Below are positions 35,915 through 45,304 of a DNA stretch of 64,000 bases, one piece after another; the first letter of the stretch is position 1; each line of letters begins with the position of its first letter. The stretch comes from an uncultured Winogradskyella sp. GTDB taxonomy: Bacteria > Bacteroidota > Bacteroidia > Flavobacteriales > Flavobacteriaceae. A program made the translations under genes and the position numbers. The DNA is taken from assembly GCA_913055905.1 (NCBI GenBank), contig CAJXLB010000001.1, forward strand, positions 372,001-436,000, in the 5' to 3' direction. The notes beneath the pieces were generated by a model. That model ran no database searches. It saw only the letters and a program-made list of their open reading frames with translations, and had not been told where the DNA came from.

Positions 35915-36769
35915 ATGTCAAAATATGTACACTTAAAAGTCAAGGATTATTCGGTCTCAGGAGAGGTATTTGATTTAGTGCGCCACACCGAATTAGAGAT
36001 GCTTGTTACGTCCCCGCAACCTTCGGCAGAGGCATTAGCCGACTATTATAAAAGTGAGGATTATATTTCACATACGGACAATAAAAGAAATCTCCTGGAG
36101 TGGTTGTATCATGTCATCAGGAGCTATACAGTGAAAAGAAAGCTCCACTTGATAAATTCCCTTGAAGTACAAAACAAAACACTTTTAGATATAGGTTGTG
36201 GCACAGGAGAGTTTATTGCCTATGCGAACAATAAAGATTGGAAGGTCACTGGCATAGAGCCTAACGCTAGGGCAAGAGCAATAGCCATAGAAAAAATTGG
36301 TGATTCGGTTTTTAATGCCTCCCATTTAAATGCTATTGAACAGAACACAATGAATGTGGTTACGCTATGGCATGTGCTAGAGCATCTTCCAGATTTACAA
36401 AAACACATTGATATTTTTAGTAAGGTACTAGTACCTAAAGGTTACCTTATAATAGCTGTACCCAATTATAAAAGTTATGATGCTACATATTATGGAAGTC
36501 ATTGGGCAGCTTATGATGTTCCGAGGCACTTGTGGCATTTTAGCCGTTCATCTATAAAGTCATTATTTGAAAAGAATGGATATAGTTTTGTGGAAGAGCG
36601 ACCCATGCTTTTTGACGCATTCTATGTAAGCCTACTTTCAGAGAAGTACAAGCACGGTAAGATGAATCCGCTGCGCGCTTTTGGTCTTGGCCTTATATCT
36701 AATATCAAGGCTTGGTCTTCTAGAGAGTACTCCTCGTTAATTTATGTGTTTAGAAATGATAATATCTAA
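35915..36769 (+). CDS. class I SAM-dependent methyltransferase
   Basis: A 284-residue cytoplasmic methyltransferase of the Methyltransf_23/UbiG-like type. The SAM-binding motif I is TLLDIGCGTGEFIAYA (about 88-103). Motif II is NVVTLWHVLEHLPD (about 147-160). LVPKGYLIIAVPN follows, and HWAAYDVPRHLWHFS is typical of methyltransferases found with glycan or lipid-modifying genes. The substrate is unknown. It follows mnmG on the same strand after the second parS-like site. No FAD, zinc or membrane features are visible. Confidence 0.88.
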   Translation: MSKYVHLKVKDYSVSGEVFDLVRHTELEMLVTSPQPSAEALADYYKSEDYISHTDNKRNLLEWLYHVIRSYTVKRKLHLINSLEVQNKTLLDIGCGTGEFIAYANNKDWKVTGIEPNARARAIAIEKIGDSVFNASHLNAIEQNTMNVVTLWHVLEHLPDLQKHIDIFSKVLVPKGYLIIAVPNYKSYDATYYGSHWAAYDVPRHLWHFSRSSIKSLFEKNGYSFVEERPMLFDAFYVSLLSEKYKHGKMNPLRAFGLGLISNIKAWSSREYSSLIYVFRNDNI

Positions 36770-36950
36770 TTTAAGCCATTTTAAGGCGACTTTTTGCATT
36801 CTGGCAAGATAGAATTCAGCTAAAAATGATTTCGCGCTCTAAGCGTTTATTTTAAGGCTATTTTTAATAGCTTAAAAAAATATGAAAACTAGTTAGCGAT
36901 AGTTTTTTTCTATATACGCCTGTTAGCTGTGGTGCACCAAAATTCTTGAT

Positions 36951-36958
36951 TACATTTG
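36951..36958 (+). promoter_or_regulatory. -7 element for the OmpH-like gene
   Basis: TACATTTG, a perfect TAnnTTTG, 25 bp upstream of the ATG at 36984. Confidence 0.5.
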
Positions 36959-36983
36959 CGGTCTAATTTTAAATTAAACAGGT

Positions 36984-37511
36984 ATGACCAAATTTATTTT
37001 TTCACTTTGCCTCATCGGTATGTTGTTTTCTTGTCAAGAGCAAGAAAAAATCGCCTTTATAGATAATGGTAAAGTCGTTAACGGATATTTTAAGAAAAAA
37101 GATTTTGAAGCTAAATTTCAGACCAAAATAGACAACTTCAACAAAAAAGCAGATAGTCTACAACAAGCCATTCAAAGTGAAGCTCAGCTCTGGCAATCGA
37201 GGGCCTCAAATATGAGCCAAAATAAAGCCGAAGAAGAATACCAAGCTCTTGTTCAAAAAAAGCAAAGACAAGATTTTCAGCTTAGCAATGAAGAAAAGGG
37301 GCTTCAAAGAGAGGGACAAGTAAAATTAGACTCAATCGTTACAGAAGTGAAGGAGTTTGTTAAGGAGTATGGTAAGTCTAATGGTTATACTTTTATCCTT
37401 GGAGCTAATGAAGCAGGTAGTGTAATGTATGGTGCTGAGGCCAATGATATTACGGAAGAGGTTTTAGAAGCTTTAAACGGCAAAGTAAATTCAGATACTG
37501 AAGAAGAGTAA
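36984..37511 (+). CDS. OmpH/Skp-like lipoprotein
   Basis: A 175-residue secreted protein with a lipoprotein-like signal peptide (FIFSLCLIGMLFSCQEQ, Cys at residue 17). The mature part begins IAFIDNGKVVNGYFKKKDFEAKF, matching the OmpH/Skp start. A long charged helix follows (about 50-125), and it ends with the family segment VKEYGKSNGYTFILGANEAGSVMYGAEANDITEEVL. Skp is a trimeric periplasmic chaperone for outer membrane proteins. A lipidated relative in Bacteroidota may do a similar job anchored at a membrane. It is convergent with holB, 22 bp apart. Confidence 0.86.
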   Translation: MTKFIFSLCLIGMLFSCQEQEKIAFIDNGKVVNGYFKKKDFEAKFQTKIDNFNKKADSLQQAIQSEAQLWQSRASNMSQNKAEEEYQALVQKKQRQDFQLSNEEKGLQREGQVKLDSIVTEVKEFVKEYGKSNGYTFILGANEAGSVMYGAEANDITEEVLEALNGKVNSDTEEE

Positions 37512-37533
37512 TAGATATTACTCTGGGCTAATC

Positions 37534-38691
37534 CTAAACCCCACTTTTTCTGTGCAACAGACGGGTCAATTTAATAGATAAATCTGTAAGAATAATCTTA
37601 GAATTGCCATTGCGTTCTATATGATAAATCGCGCTTTCTAGCTCAGTTGATATATCTATAATATTTGCTTCATGAACAAAGGGAGCAAACTTTAACAAAT
37701 CGAAATTATTTGTTTTAGGCTCTATGTATACCAACTCTTCGGCTTTATAGTTTAACAGCATGGCTTGCCTAAAATAATTAAGGCAGTAGCTCAAAAATTT
37801 CTTTTGGGTTTCCCTTCCTACTCTTGCAATCTCTTCAGACCAACTAATGAGGTCATGGATGGCGGCTTTGTTGCCCTTAGCCTTGAAAGCGGAGCGCACC
37901 CAGACCACAAACCACTTTTCAAATTGGATGTCTTCACTGTCTTGATAGACCAAGTCGCATGCCTTATTATAATTCCCATTAGCCTGATGAGCGATTTTTG
38001 CAGCTACATCATGCTCTAGGTGATACTGCGCTATCAAGCCACTTGTAATGGCTTCTTCTGGAAGCGGCGGAAAATTTAGGATTTGGCACCGTGATTTAAT
38101 GGTATTGATTATGAGCTCTTCATTTTCGGCAATGAGGATGAAAATAGTTTTTTCAGGAGGTTCTTCTATCAGCTTCAATAACTTATTGGCACAAGAGCTG
38201 TTCATTTTTTCTGCCATCCAAATAATCATAATCTTATAGCCTCCCTCATATGATTTTAGAGCTAATGATTTTACAATTTCTGAGGCTTCGTCAACACCTA
38301 TTTGTCCTTGTTTATTATCTACACCTAAGATTTTGTACCAATCAAAAAGATTCCCGTAAGGCTGTTGCTCTAGGAGCTGTCGCCATTCTTCTAAATAATA
38401 ATGGGAAACAGGCTTGCTTTTAACCTTGTCGCTCGTGGTTACCGGAAAGGCAAAATGGAGGTCAGGATGCGAAAAGGATTTAAATTTTAAATTACATGAT
38501 TCGGACCCACCTGTGTTCTCTCCATTTTTATTTTGGCATAAAATATACTGCGCATAAGCTAAAGCCATTGGCAATGTGCCAGAACCTTCTGGTCCAACAA
38601 AAAGTTGAGCATGCGCAATCCTTCCATTGTCAACACTTGTGGTGAGATGGTTTTTAATGTGTTTTTGGCCGAGAACATCAGAAAATAACAT
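37534..38691 (-). CDS. holB: DNA polymerase III subunit delta'
   Basis: A 385-residue clamp-loader subunit of the replicative polymerase. It starts with FSDVLGQKHIKNHLTTSVDNGRIAHAQLFVG. The Walker A equivalent is GPEGSGTLPMA, lacking the Lys-Thr of a working P-loop, as is normal for delta', which does not hydrolyse ATP. The AAA+ helical region contains MNSSCANKLLKLIEEPPEKTIFILIAEN and the sensor-like SRCQILNFPPL. Delta' lacks the long tail of the tau/gamma subunit. It is divergent from pgk, sharing a 65-bp spacer. Confidence 0.93.
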   Translation of the reverse strand: MLFSDVLGQKHIKNHLTTSVDNGRIAHAQLFVGPEGSGTLPMALAYAQYILCQNKNGENTGGSESCNLKFKSFSHPDLHFAFPVTTSDKVKSKPVSHYYLEEWRQLLEQQPYGNLFDWYKILGVDNKQGQIGVDEASEIVKSLALKSYEGGYKIMIIWMAEKMNSSCANKLLKLIEEPPEKTIFILIAENEELIINTIKSRCQILNFPPLPEEAITSGLIAQYHLEHDVAAKIAHQANGNYNKACDLVYQDSEDIQFEKWFVVWVRSAFKAKGNKAAIHDLISWSEEIARVGRETQKKFLSYCLNYFRQAMLLNYKAEELVYIEPKTNNFDLLKFAPFVHEANIIDISTELESAIYHIERNGNSKIILTDLSIKLTRLLHRKSGV

Positions 38692-38730
38692 AAAGCAAAA
38701 CTATGTAATTTTTTTATGCTTTGTAATCTT

Positions 38731-38738
38731 TATATTTG
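38731..38738 (+). promoter_or_regulatory. -7 element for pgk
   Basis: TATATTTG, a perfect TAnnTTTG, 18 bp upstream of the pgk ATG. Confidence 0.5.
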
Positions 38739-38756
38739 TTCAACAAAATATGTAAA

Positions 38757-39944
38757 ATGAAGACCATAGACGATTTTAATTTCGAAAATAAACGAGCCCT
38801 CATCCGAGTTGATTTCAATGTACCTCTTAATGATAGTTTTGAAGTAACAGACGCTACAAGAATCATTTCTGCAAAACCTACCATTATTAAGGTTTTGGAA
38901 GACGGCGGAAGTTGTGTGCTGATGTCTCATTTGGGCAGACCGAAAGGTGTGCAAGAGGAATTTTCATTAAAACATATAATACCAAAAATCGAAGATATTC
39001 TTGGAGTAGAGGTAAAGTTTGCTACTGACTGCGTCGGAGAAGAGGCTGAAACCATGGCAAGCGACTTACAACCTGGACAAATTCTGCTGCTCGAAAACCT
39101 GCGCTTCCACGATGAGGAAAAGCAAGGCGATGAAGCTTTTGCCGAAAAGCTGTCTAAACTAGGCGATATTTACGTTAATGATGCTTTTGGAACAGCGCAT
39201 AGAGCCCACGCCTCTACAACTATTGTAGCCAAGTTTTTTCCTGAAGCCAAATGTTTTGGCTATTTGCTCGCTAAAGAAATTGACAGCATCAAAAAAGTCA
39301 TGGAAGACGGTGAAAAACCGGTTTTGGCTGTGTTAGGTGGCGCCAAAGTGTCCTCTAAAATTACGGTTATCGAAAATATTCTAGATAAGGTTGACCATCT
39401 CATTATTGGAGGTGGGATGACCTTTACATTCATTAAGGCTCAAGGAGGAGAAATCGGAGACTCAATTTGTGAAGAAGATAAAATGGAATTGGCATTAGAT
39501 ATTTTAGAGCAGGCCAAATCTAAGAATGTCCAAGTGCACTTGCCTGTTGATGTCGTTGCCGCCAATGCTTTTAGTAATGACACCGAAACTCAGATTGTGG
39601 ATGTGATGCATATACCAGCTGGTTGGCAGGGACTCGATGCTGGTCCTAAGTCCATAGAAAATTTTGATAAGGTTGTAAAGGCTTGTAAGACCATACTTTG
39701 GAATGGACCTTTAGGGGTTTTTGAAATGGAAAACTTTGCCAAAGGCACCATTGCTTTGGGAGATTCCATAGCAGAAGCAACGGCAGAAGGTGCATTTTCG
39801 CTGGTTGGCGGTGGAGACTCCGTGGCTGCGGTTAAGCAATTTGGGTTTGAGAAGAAGGTGAGCTACGTAAGTACTGGAGGCGGTGCTATGTTAGAAAGTC
39901 TTGAAGGGAAAACCCTACCAGGAATTGCCGCTATACTCAGTTAA
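38757..39944 (+). CDS. pgk: phosphoglycerate kinase
   Basis: A glycolytic enzyme of 395 residues that transfers phosphate between 1,3-bisphosphoglycerate and ADP. The ATG at 38757 gives [25 protein letters not shown], the family start; the frame upstream to 38736 runs into the promoter. Other signatures are [46 protein letters not shown] and the C-terminal [13 protein letters not shown] with STGGGAMLE. The length agrees with the family. It starts a rightward run of envelope genes (transglycosylase, DUF4837), but a functional link is not evident. Confidence 0.97.
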   Translation: MKTIDDFNFENKRALIRVDFNVPLNDSFEVTDATRIISAKPTIIKVLEDGGSCVLMSHLGRPKGVQEEFSLKHIIPKIEDILGVEVKFATDCVGEEAETMASDLQPGQILLLENLRFHDEEKQGDEAFAEKLSKLGDIYVNDAFGTAHRAHASTTIVAKFFPEAKCFGYLLAKEIDSIKKVMEDGEKPVLAVLGGAKVSSKITVIENILDKVDHLIIGGGMTFTFIKAQGGEIGDSICEEDKMELALDILEQAKSKNVQVHLPVDVVAANAFSNDTETQIVDVMHIPAGWQGLDAGPKSIENFDKVVKACKTILWNGPLGVFEMENFAKGTIALGDSIAEATAEGAFSLVGGGDSVAAVKQFGFEKKVSYVSTGGGAMLESLEGKTLPGIAAILS

Positions 39945-40009
39945 ATCTGTTAAAAGGGCACTATAAGCGCTAAAAAAGCGTTGTTATTCTTCATATTAAG
40001 AACAACACC

Positions 40010-41569
40010 ATGAGGCTTAAAGTAAGCTTATTATTTTTTCTAGGTATGTTTTTATTGGGATCAGCCCAAAAAAAGAGCGATACCTTAATTGCAAGTGGAA
40101 ACATTCCGATTAAAGTTGGTGATTCCATAGTGGATGGCAAAACCTTAGTATTGAAAGAGCCTATTCTTGCTGAGTTGGATTCGTTAGACATCAAAAGTCT
40201 GCAGGACAATTCCCAAGCTGCAGAACTTGACAAAAAGTGGTTGGAAGAACTCTATAGCAATACCCTTTACGACACGATATATAAATCTGTTACCGGATTA
40301 ACTTACGAACCGGTTGATTATCCTGAGCTTTCAACGGACACACTAAAGGCCAGGTTAGAACGCTTAAATGCCAAAACGCCTTTTAATATAGCCTATAATC
40401 CATCCTTAGAAAGTGTTATAAAAAGATACCTGAAGCATAGACGCTCTTCTCTTGAGCGTCTTATGGGACTAAGTCACTTCTATTTCCCAATGTTTGAACA
40501 GGAATTGGATAATTACAATATTCCTCTAGAGATTAAATATTTGGCTATTGTAGAATCGGCCTTAAAGCCCAGAGCAAGATCTAGAGTAGGGGCTACAGGC
40601 TTATGGCAATTTATGTTTACAACAGGTAGACTTTACGACCTGGATGTTAGTAGTTATGTAGATGAACGAAGTGACCCAATAGAATCTACTACTGCAGCTG
40701 CCCAATACCTTTCCAAGCTCTATGAAATATTTGGCGACTGGGATTTGGCTCTGGCGGCATACAATTCCGGCCCAGGAAACGTCAATAAAGCCATAAGACG
40801 TTCTGGTGGTTATCAAAATTATTGGAATATTAGACCCTTTTTACCACGGGAAACAGCAGGTTATGTTCCTGCTTTTTTGGCAACGATGTATATTTTCGAG
40901 TATGCCGAGGAGCATGGTTTCAGGCCTGAGCGTCCGCCATTTCAATACGTGCAAACAGACACCGTACATGTTAAGGAAATGATTAGTTTAGACCAGGTTT
41001 CCGAGACCACTGGTGTAAATATAGAAGAACTACAGTTTTTAAATCCATCTTATAAGTTGGATATTATTCCAAAAATTGAAGGAAAGACTTATGCCCTAAG
41101 ATTGCCTAGGGAAGCCATAGGAATTTTCACCAGTAATGAAAAGGAAATTTACGCCTACGCCAAGGAACAATTTAACAAACGCGAGAAGCCACTACCAGAA
41201 CTAGTTAAGGTAGATTCTAAAATAAGATATCGCGTAAAAAGCGGCGACTATCTTGGAAAGATTGCCAGACGCTATGGTGTAAGGGTAAGTCAGATAAAAC
41301 GATGGAATGGACTGAGAAGCAATAATTTAAGAATTGGCCAGCGTTTAACAATTTATCCTAGGAATCCTGCACCGGCACCTGTTAAGAAAAAATCCTCAGA
41401 AACATCTAAAAACACAGCAGGGAAAACCACTTATACAGTAAAAAAAGGCGATTCACTTTGGACCATTTCCCAAAAATTTTCTGGAGTTTCTGTTCAAAAT
41501 CTTAAAGATTGGAACGATATTAGTGGTAATAAACTCAAAATAGGAATGACGCTTATAGTGTCGCAATAA
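40010..41569 (+). CDS. lytic transglycosylase with two LysM domains (MltD-like)
   Basis: A secreted peptidoglycan enzyme of 519 residues with a signal peptide (MRLKVSLLFFLGMFLLGSAQ). The SLT catalytic domain lies at about residues 165-310. The catalytic Glu is in YLAIVESALKPRARSRVGATG, followed by LWQFMFTTGRLYDL and ALAAYNSGPGNVNKAIRRS. Two LysM repeats come at the C-terminus (YRVKSGDYLGKIARRYGV, about 405-450, and YTVKKGDSLWTISQKFSGV, about 473-518) and bind glycan strands. It cleaves murein glycan to 1,6-anhydro-muropeptides. It is followed by the DUF4837 lipoprotein gene after 23 bp, so the two form an operon. Confidence 0.95.
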   Translation: MRLKVSLLFFLGMFLLGSAQKKSDTLIASGNIPIKVGDSIVDGKTLVLKEPILAELDSLDIKSLQDNSQAAELDKKWLEELYSNTLYDTIYKSVTGLTYEPVDYPELSTDTLKARLERLNAKTPFNIAYNPSLESVIKRYLKHRRSSLERLMGLSHFYFPMFEQELDNYNIPLEIKYLAIVESALKPRARSRVGATGLWQFMFTTGRLYDLDVSSYVDERSDPIESTTAAAQYLSKLYEIFGDWDLALAAYNSGPGNVNKAIRRSGGYQNYWNIRPFLPRETAGYVPAFLATMYIFEYAEEHGFRPERPPFQYVQTDTVHVKEMISLDQVSETTGVNIEELQFLNPSYKLDIIPKIEGKTYALRLPREAIGIFTSNEKEIYAYAKEQFNKREKPLPELVKVDSKIRYRVKSGDYLGKIARRYGVRVSQIKRWNGLRSNNLRIGQRLTIYPRNPAPAPVKKKSSETSKNTAGKTTYTVKKGDSLWTISQKFSGVSVQNLKDWNDISGNKLKIGMTLIVSQ

Positions 41570-41592
41570 ATAACCAACAAAAATCCAAACTT

Positions 41593-42570
41593 ATGAGAGT
41601 TTTATATGCTCTAGTAATCAGTCTTCTAATTTTAGGCTGCTCAGACAAAAAGAAAGATAAGACCACCTACCTTCCAGCTTCCAATGGAAATTTAAATAAT
41701 ATTTCTGTGGTAGTTGATAACCTATTATGGGAAGGAAAGATTGGCGAGGCCATACGAAGAAATTTTGCAGCGCCTTTGGAAGGACTACCTCAAGACGAAC
41801 CAATTTTTGGCATTCGACAAATTCCACCACAGGTCTTTGATGGGTTTGCCACACGAAGCAGAATTATTCTAAAAATTGAAAAGGGTGAGTTAGAGCCTAC
41901 CACTAAAATAGTACATGAGGCTTTTGCAAAACCCCAAACGGTTGTTGTCGTGGGAGGAAAAACAGATGCTGAGATTATTGCGCAAATAGAAGATAATAGA
42001 CGTAAAATAATTAATGCGTTTACAAAAGAAGAAGTAAAGGAAAAGCAGAGGCGCATAAATTTATCGTTATTAGATGACAAAAAAATGGAAGAAGCGCTCG
42101 GTTTTACCATAGATATTCCTTCAGCTTATAAAATTGGCAAGGAAACCGAAGATTTTTTCTGGGTGAGAAAAAGCCTAAGCAACACAAAAACTATGGATTT
42201 GATGTTCTATGAAGTGCCTATTGACGCCATTACCGAATCCGATAGTACAATCGTTACAATTACTAAAATCAGGGATGAGATTACAAAATCTAAAATTCCC
42301 GGAGAAGATGATATATATATGACGGTAGAAGATGCTTACGCGCCTTCGCTATATAAAACACAAATTGACAACAAGGAAGCTTACGAAGTGAGAGGAATCT
42401 GGGAGGTTAAAGGACAGTATATGGCAGGACCGTTTATCACTTATGCTATAAGGGACCAAGCCAATCAGAGATTTTTGATTGCAGATGGTTACGTGTATGC
42501 GCCTTCTTTAAAGAAACGTGAATTTGTTTTTGAATTAGAGGCGATTTTAAAGTCCATTAAGATTAAATAA
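41593..42570 (+). CDS. DUF4837 family lipoprotein
   Basis: A 325-residue exported protein with a lipoprotein signal (RVLYALVISLLILGCSDKK, Cys at residue 16). The DUF4837 family is restricted to Bacteroidota and has unknown function. Residues about 30-105 (GNLNNISVVVDNLLWEGKIGEA, EPIFGIRQIPPQVF) and about 165-325 form two beta-rich parts. It ends in a conserved AILKSIKIK. It is in an operon with the lytic transglycosylase and followed by a bidirectional terminator, which suggests an envelope role. Confidence 0.85.
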   Translation: MRVLYALVISLLILGCSDKKKDKTTYLPASNGNLNNISVVVDNLLWEGKIGEAIRRNFAAPLEGLPQDEPIFGIRQIPPQVFDGFATRSRIILKIEKGELEPTTKIVHEAFAKPQTVVVVGGKTDAEIIAQIEDNRRKIINAFTKEEVKEKQRRINLSLLDDKKMEEALGFTIDIPSAYKIGKETEDFFWVRKSLSNTKTMDLMFYEVPIDAITESDSTIVTITKIRDEITKSKIPGEDDIYMTVEDAYAPSLYKTQIDNKEAYEVRGIWEVKGQYMAGPFITYAIRDQANQRFLIADGYVYAPSLKKREFVFELEAILKSIKIK

Positions 42571-42600
42571 AAGAGGCCAACTTTTTAGTTGGCCTTTTTT
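42571..42600. terminator. bidirectional terminator between DUF4837 and tatA
   Basis: Perfect 8-bp stem AGGCCAAC / GTTGGCCT with a 6-nt loop and TTTTT on the right. The left side has AAAG, giving a weaker terminator for the minus-strand tatA. Confidence 0.93.
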
Positions 42601-42614
42601 CAATTGAATTGTTT

Positions 42615-42794
42615 TTATTCTTTTTCCTTATTTGAAGATTCTTCTTTGCTAGCGTCCTTAAATTCTTTTAATCCGCTTCCTAGGCCTCGCATTAATTCAG
42701 GGATTTTTCTTCCTCCAAAAAGAATTAAGATAACCACAGCGATTAAAACAACTTGTGGCCAACCAATGGCTAAAGGAATTATTACTGAGTTCAT
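42615..42794 (-). CDS. tatA: twin-arginine translocase subunit TatA/TatE-like
   Basis: A 59-residue protein from the ATG at 42794 ([15 protein letters not shown]); the longer frame begins at a TTG and adds seven residues. One N-terminal membrane helix ([12 protein letters not shown]) is followed by the family hallmark [23 protein letters not shown] amphipathic helix and a charged tail ([11 protein letters not shown]). TatA forms the pore-like part of the Tat export system for folded proteins. No tatC is present in this window. Confidence 0.93.
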   Translation of the reverse strand: MNSVIIPLAIGWPQVVLIAVVILILFGGRKIPELMRGLGSGLKEFKDASKEESSNKEKE

Positions 42795-42894
42795 ATTTTT
42801 AAAATTAGGGTACAAAGTTAATAATTATACTTTAATATTTACGTTATTTAGGCAACTTTAAAGGCGGCTTAGACGCCCTTACCACTATTTTAAC

Positions 42895-42902
42895 TAATTT
42901 TG
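42895..42902 (+). promoter_or_regulatory. -7-like element for the M23 peptidase gene
   Basis: TAATTTTG matches TAnnTTTG but ends only 5 bp before the ATG at 42908. The transcript would be nearly leaderless, so this may be a coincidence. Confidence 0.25.
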
Positions 42903-42907
42903 TTTCA

Positions 42908-43777
42908 ATGGTAAAAAAGAAAGAAAAAGAAAGAAAATTCACCCAAAAACTCCTTCATAAGTATCGCTTGGTTATTTTAAATGAGGATACGTTCGAAGAA
43001 CGATTTGCCATTAAATTAACTAGGTTGAACGTTTTTGTGCTGACTTCCATCTCAGCAATCTTCTTAGTTTTCTTCACCATACTTTTAATTGCATACACAC
43101 CTCTAAAAGAATATATACCAGGATATTCCTCTGCATCGTTAAAGAGAAAAGCATCGCTCCTTAACTACAAGACAGACTCATTGGTTAATGAGTTAGAGAT
43201 AAACAAAAGGTATTTTGCCTCTATTAGAAAAGTACTCACGGGAGAAGTGGAAACCGTAGAAGTAAATAGAGACTCATTAAATGACATTACAGCTGAGGAA
43301 GATGCGTTTTTGAAGGTAGCTAAGAACAGAGAAGATTCGATACTGAGGGCTAAGGTTGAAAAGGAAGATCGGTTCAATGTTTTTGAATCTGGGATGGACC
43401 AATCAAATTTTGTATTATTTCCTCCCGTAAACGGCTCTATATCGGAAGGTTATAACCTAGAAGAAAAGCACTTTGCGGTAGATGTGGTAGTTCCCGTAAA
43501 CACACCAGTTAAGGCAACGGCAGATGGCACCGTAATTTTTGCCGAATGGACCATTGAAACCGGTTATGTGGTGATTATTGAGCACAATCAAGAACTAATT
43601 TCGGTTTACAAGCACAATAATTCAATCACTAAATCTCAGGGCGACCTGGTCAAATCCGGTGAGGTCATTGCAATGTCAGGAAACACAGGAGAACTGAGCA
43701 CAGGCCCACACCTTCATTTTGAACTCTGGAACAATGGTTATCCCGTAAACCCAACTAATTTCATTGAATTTCAGTAA
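42908..43777 (+). CDS. M23 family metallopeptidase (LytM-like)
   Basis: A 289-residue inner-membrane-anchored protein. A basic N-terminus (VKKKEKERKFTQ) precedes one membrane helix (LNVFVLTSISAIFLVFFTILLIAY, about 37-61). A helical linker follows (about 80-160), then a LytM/M23 domain (about 175-289). The zinc motifs are HFAVDVVVPVNTPVKATADG and GPHLHFELWNNGYPVNP. Such enzymes cut peptidoglycan cross-links or act as activators. The stop overlaps the GH3 gene start by 1 bp (TAATG), implying an operon. Confidence 0.93.
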   Translation: MVKKKEKERKFTQKLLHKYRLVILNEDTFEERFAIKLTRLNVFVLTSISAIFLVFFTILLIAYTPLKEYIPGYSSASLKRKASLLNYKTDSLVNELEINKRYFASIRKVLTGEVETVEVNRDSLNDITAEEDAFLKVAKNREDSILRAKVEKEDRFNVFESGMDQSNFVLFPPVNGSISEGYNLEEKHFAVDVVVPVNTPVKATADGTVIFAEWTIETGYVVIIEHNQELISVYKHNNSITKSQGDLVKSGEVIAMSGNTGELSTGPHLHFELWNNGYPVNPTNFIEFQ

Positions 43778-45279
43778 TGGCTTCGTTAAAATCTAAACTT
43801 TCATTAACGTTTGCAAAGTATGTTGCGTTTAAAATAAATAAGTGGGCCACGGCACCTGTTGAAACTCAGCATAAAGTCTTTAGGCATCTTATATCAAGCG
43901 CCAAGAATACCACATTCGGAATTGACCATGACTTTAAGGGCATAACCACCTATAACGACTTTAAACAAAGGGTTCCCATAAGGGATTATGAAGCATTAAA
44001 GCCTTACGTAGAACAAATCCTGGAAGGCAAATCGGATGTCTTGTGGAAAGGGAAGCCTATATATTTTGCCAAAACCTCAGGAACAACATCAGGAGCCAAG
44101 TATATACCTATAACTAAAGAGAGCATGCCAACCCACATTAAGGCAGCTAGAAATGCTATCTTGATGTACATTAATGAAACAGGTAAAACAGCTTTTGTAG
44201 ACGGAAAGATGATTTTTTTACAAGGCAGTCCGGTTTTAGAGGAAAAAAAAGGCATTCAATTCGGTCGGTTGTCAGGCATCGTGGCGCATTATGTTCCAAA
44301 ATACCTTCAAAAAAACAGAATGCCCACCTATAAGACAAACTGCATTGAGGACTGGGAAACTAAGGTTGAAGCTATTGTAGATGAAACCGTAGACCAAAAC
44401 ATGACGGTAATTTCAGGCATCCCTTCTTGGGTACAAATGTATTTTGAAAAGCTAATGTCTAAAACAGGGAAGCCTGTTGGGAATATATTCAAGAACTTTA
44501 GTCTATTTATCTATGGAGGTGTCAATTTTGAACCGTATCGTGCAAAATTTGAACGCCTAATAGGGCGCAAAGTTGATAGTATAGAATTATATCCAGCAAG
44601 CGAGGGCTTCTTTGCTTTTCAGGATAAGCAGCGTGAAGAAGGAATGCTTTTACAGCTAAATTCTGGAATCTTTTATGAGTTTGTTGAAGCTGAAAAATTC
44701 TACGACAAAAATCCAGAACGAATTATGATTAACGATGTTAAGCTCAACGTTAATTATGTTATGATTATCTCATCTACAGCAGGTCTATGGGCCTATAATA
44801 TTGGAGATACCGTGAAGTTTACATCGCTACAACCATACCGCGTTGTTGTAAGTGGCCGCATAAAACATTTTATATCGGCCTTTGGAGAACATGTTATTGG
44901 TAAGGAAGTAGAACAAGCCATGCAAAAAGCTATTGCCCAATCTTCTGCGACAATAAATGAGTTTACGGTCGCGCCACAGATAAACCCAGAGCAAGGATTA
45001 CCGTACCACGAGTGGTTTGTGGAGTTTGAAACCGAACCTAAGGACGAGAAGGAATTTATAGAGATCTTGGACAAGGCTTTGCAAGAACAAAACAGTTACT
45101 ATCTTGATCTTATTAAAGGAAAAATATTGCGTCCTTTGGTGATTACAAAAGTTAAGAAAAACGGCTTTCAGGATTATATGAAATCTATAGGAAAATTAGG
45201 AGGGCAAAACAAAATCCCAAGACTGGCCAATGACCGAAAGATAGCTGATGAATTAAGGCGTTTGCAGTTAACAAAATAA
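43777..45279 (+). CDS. GH3-family acyl-adenylate-forming enzyme
   Basis: A 500-residue protein of the GH3 auxin-responsive family, a branch of acyl-adenylating enzymes that in plants conjugate hormones to amino acids. The ATP-binding motif FAKTSGTTSGAKYIPIT is at about residues 96-112. Other landmarks are ELYPASEGFFAFQ and the ADP-binding YNIGDTVKFTSLQPYRVVVSGR (about 333-354). Bacterial homologues are known but their substrates are mostly unestablished. It overlaps the M23 gene by 1 bp and is followed after 25 bp by DUF6909. Confidence 0.9.
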   Translation: MASLKSKLSLTFAKYVAFKINKWATAPVETQHKVFRHLISSAKNTTFGIDHDFKGITTYNDFKQRVPIRDYEALKPYVEQILEGKSDVLWKGKPIYFAKTSGTTSGAKYIPITKESMPTHIKAARNAILMYINETGKTAFVDGKMIFLQGSPVLEEKKGIQFGRLSGIVAHYVPKYLQKNRMPTYKTNCIEDWETKVEAIVDETVDQNMTVISGIPSWVQMYFEKLMSKTGKPVGNIFKNFSLFIYGGVNFEPYRAKFERLIGRKVDSIELYPASEGFFAFQDKQREEGMLLQLNSGIFYEFVEAEKFYDKNPERIMINDVKLNVNYVMIISSTAGLWAYNIGDTVKFTSLQPYRVVVSGRIKHFISAFGEHVIGKEVEQAMQKAIAQSSATINEFTVAPQINPEQGLPYHEWFVEFETEPKDEKEFIEILDKALQEQNSYYLDLIKGKILRPLVITKVKKNGFQDYMKSIGKLGGQNKIPRLANDRKIADELRRLQLTK

Positions 45280-45304
45280 ACCTATATTTACCTCTTAATT
45301 TGAG

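Noticed and set aside
36850-36877. Hairpin after the methyltransferase gene as a terminator
   Set aside because: The stem is imperfect and followed by A residues rather than T on the + strand.
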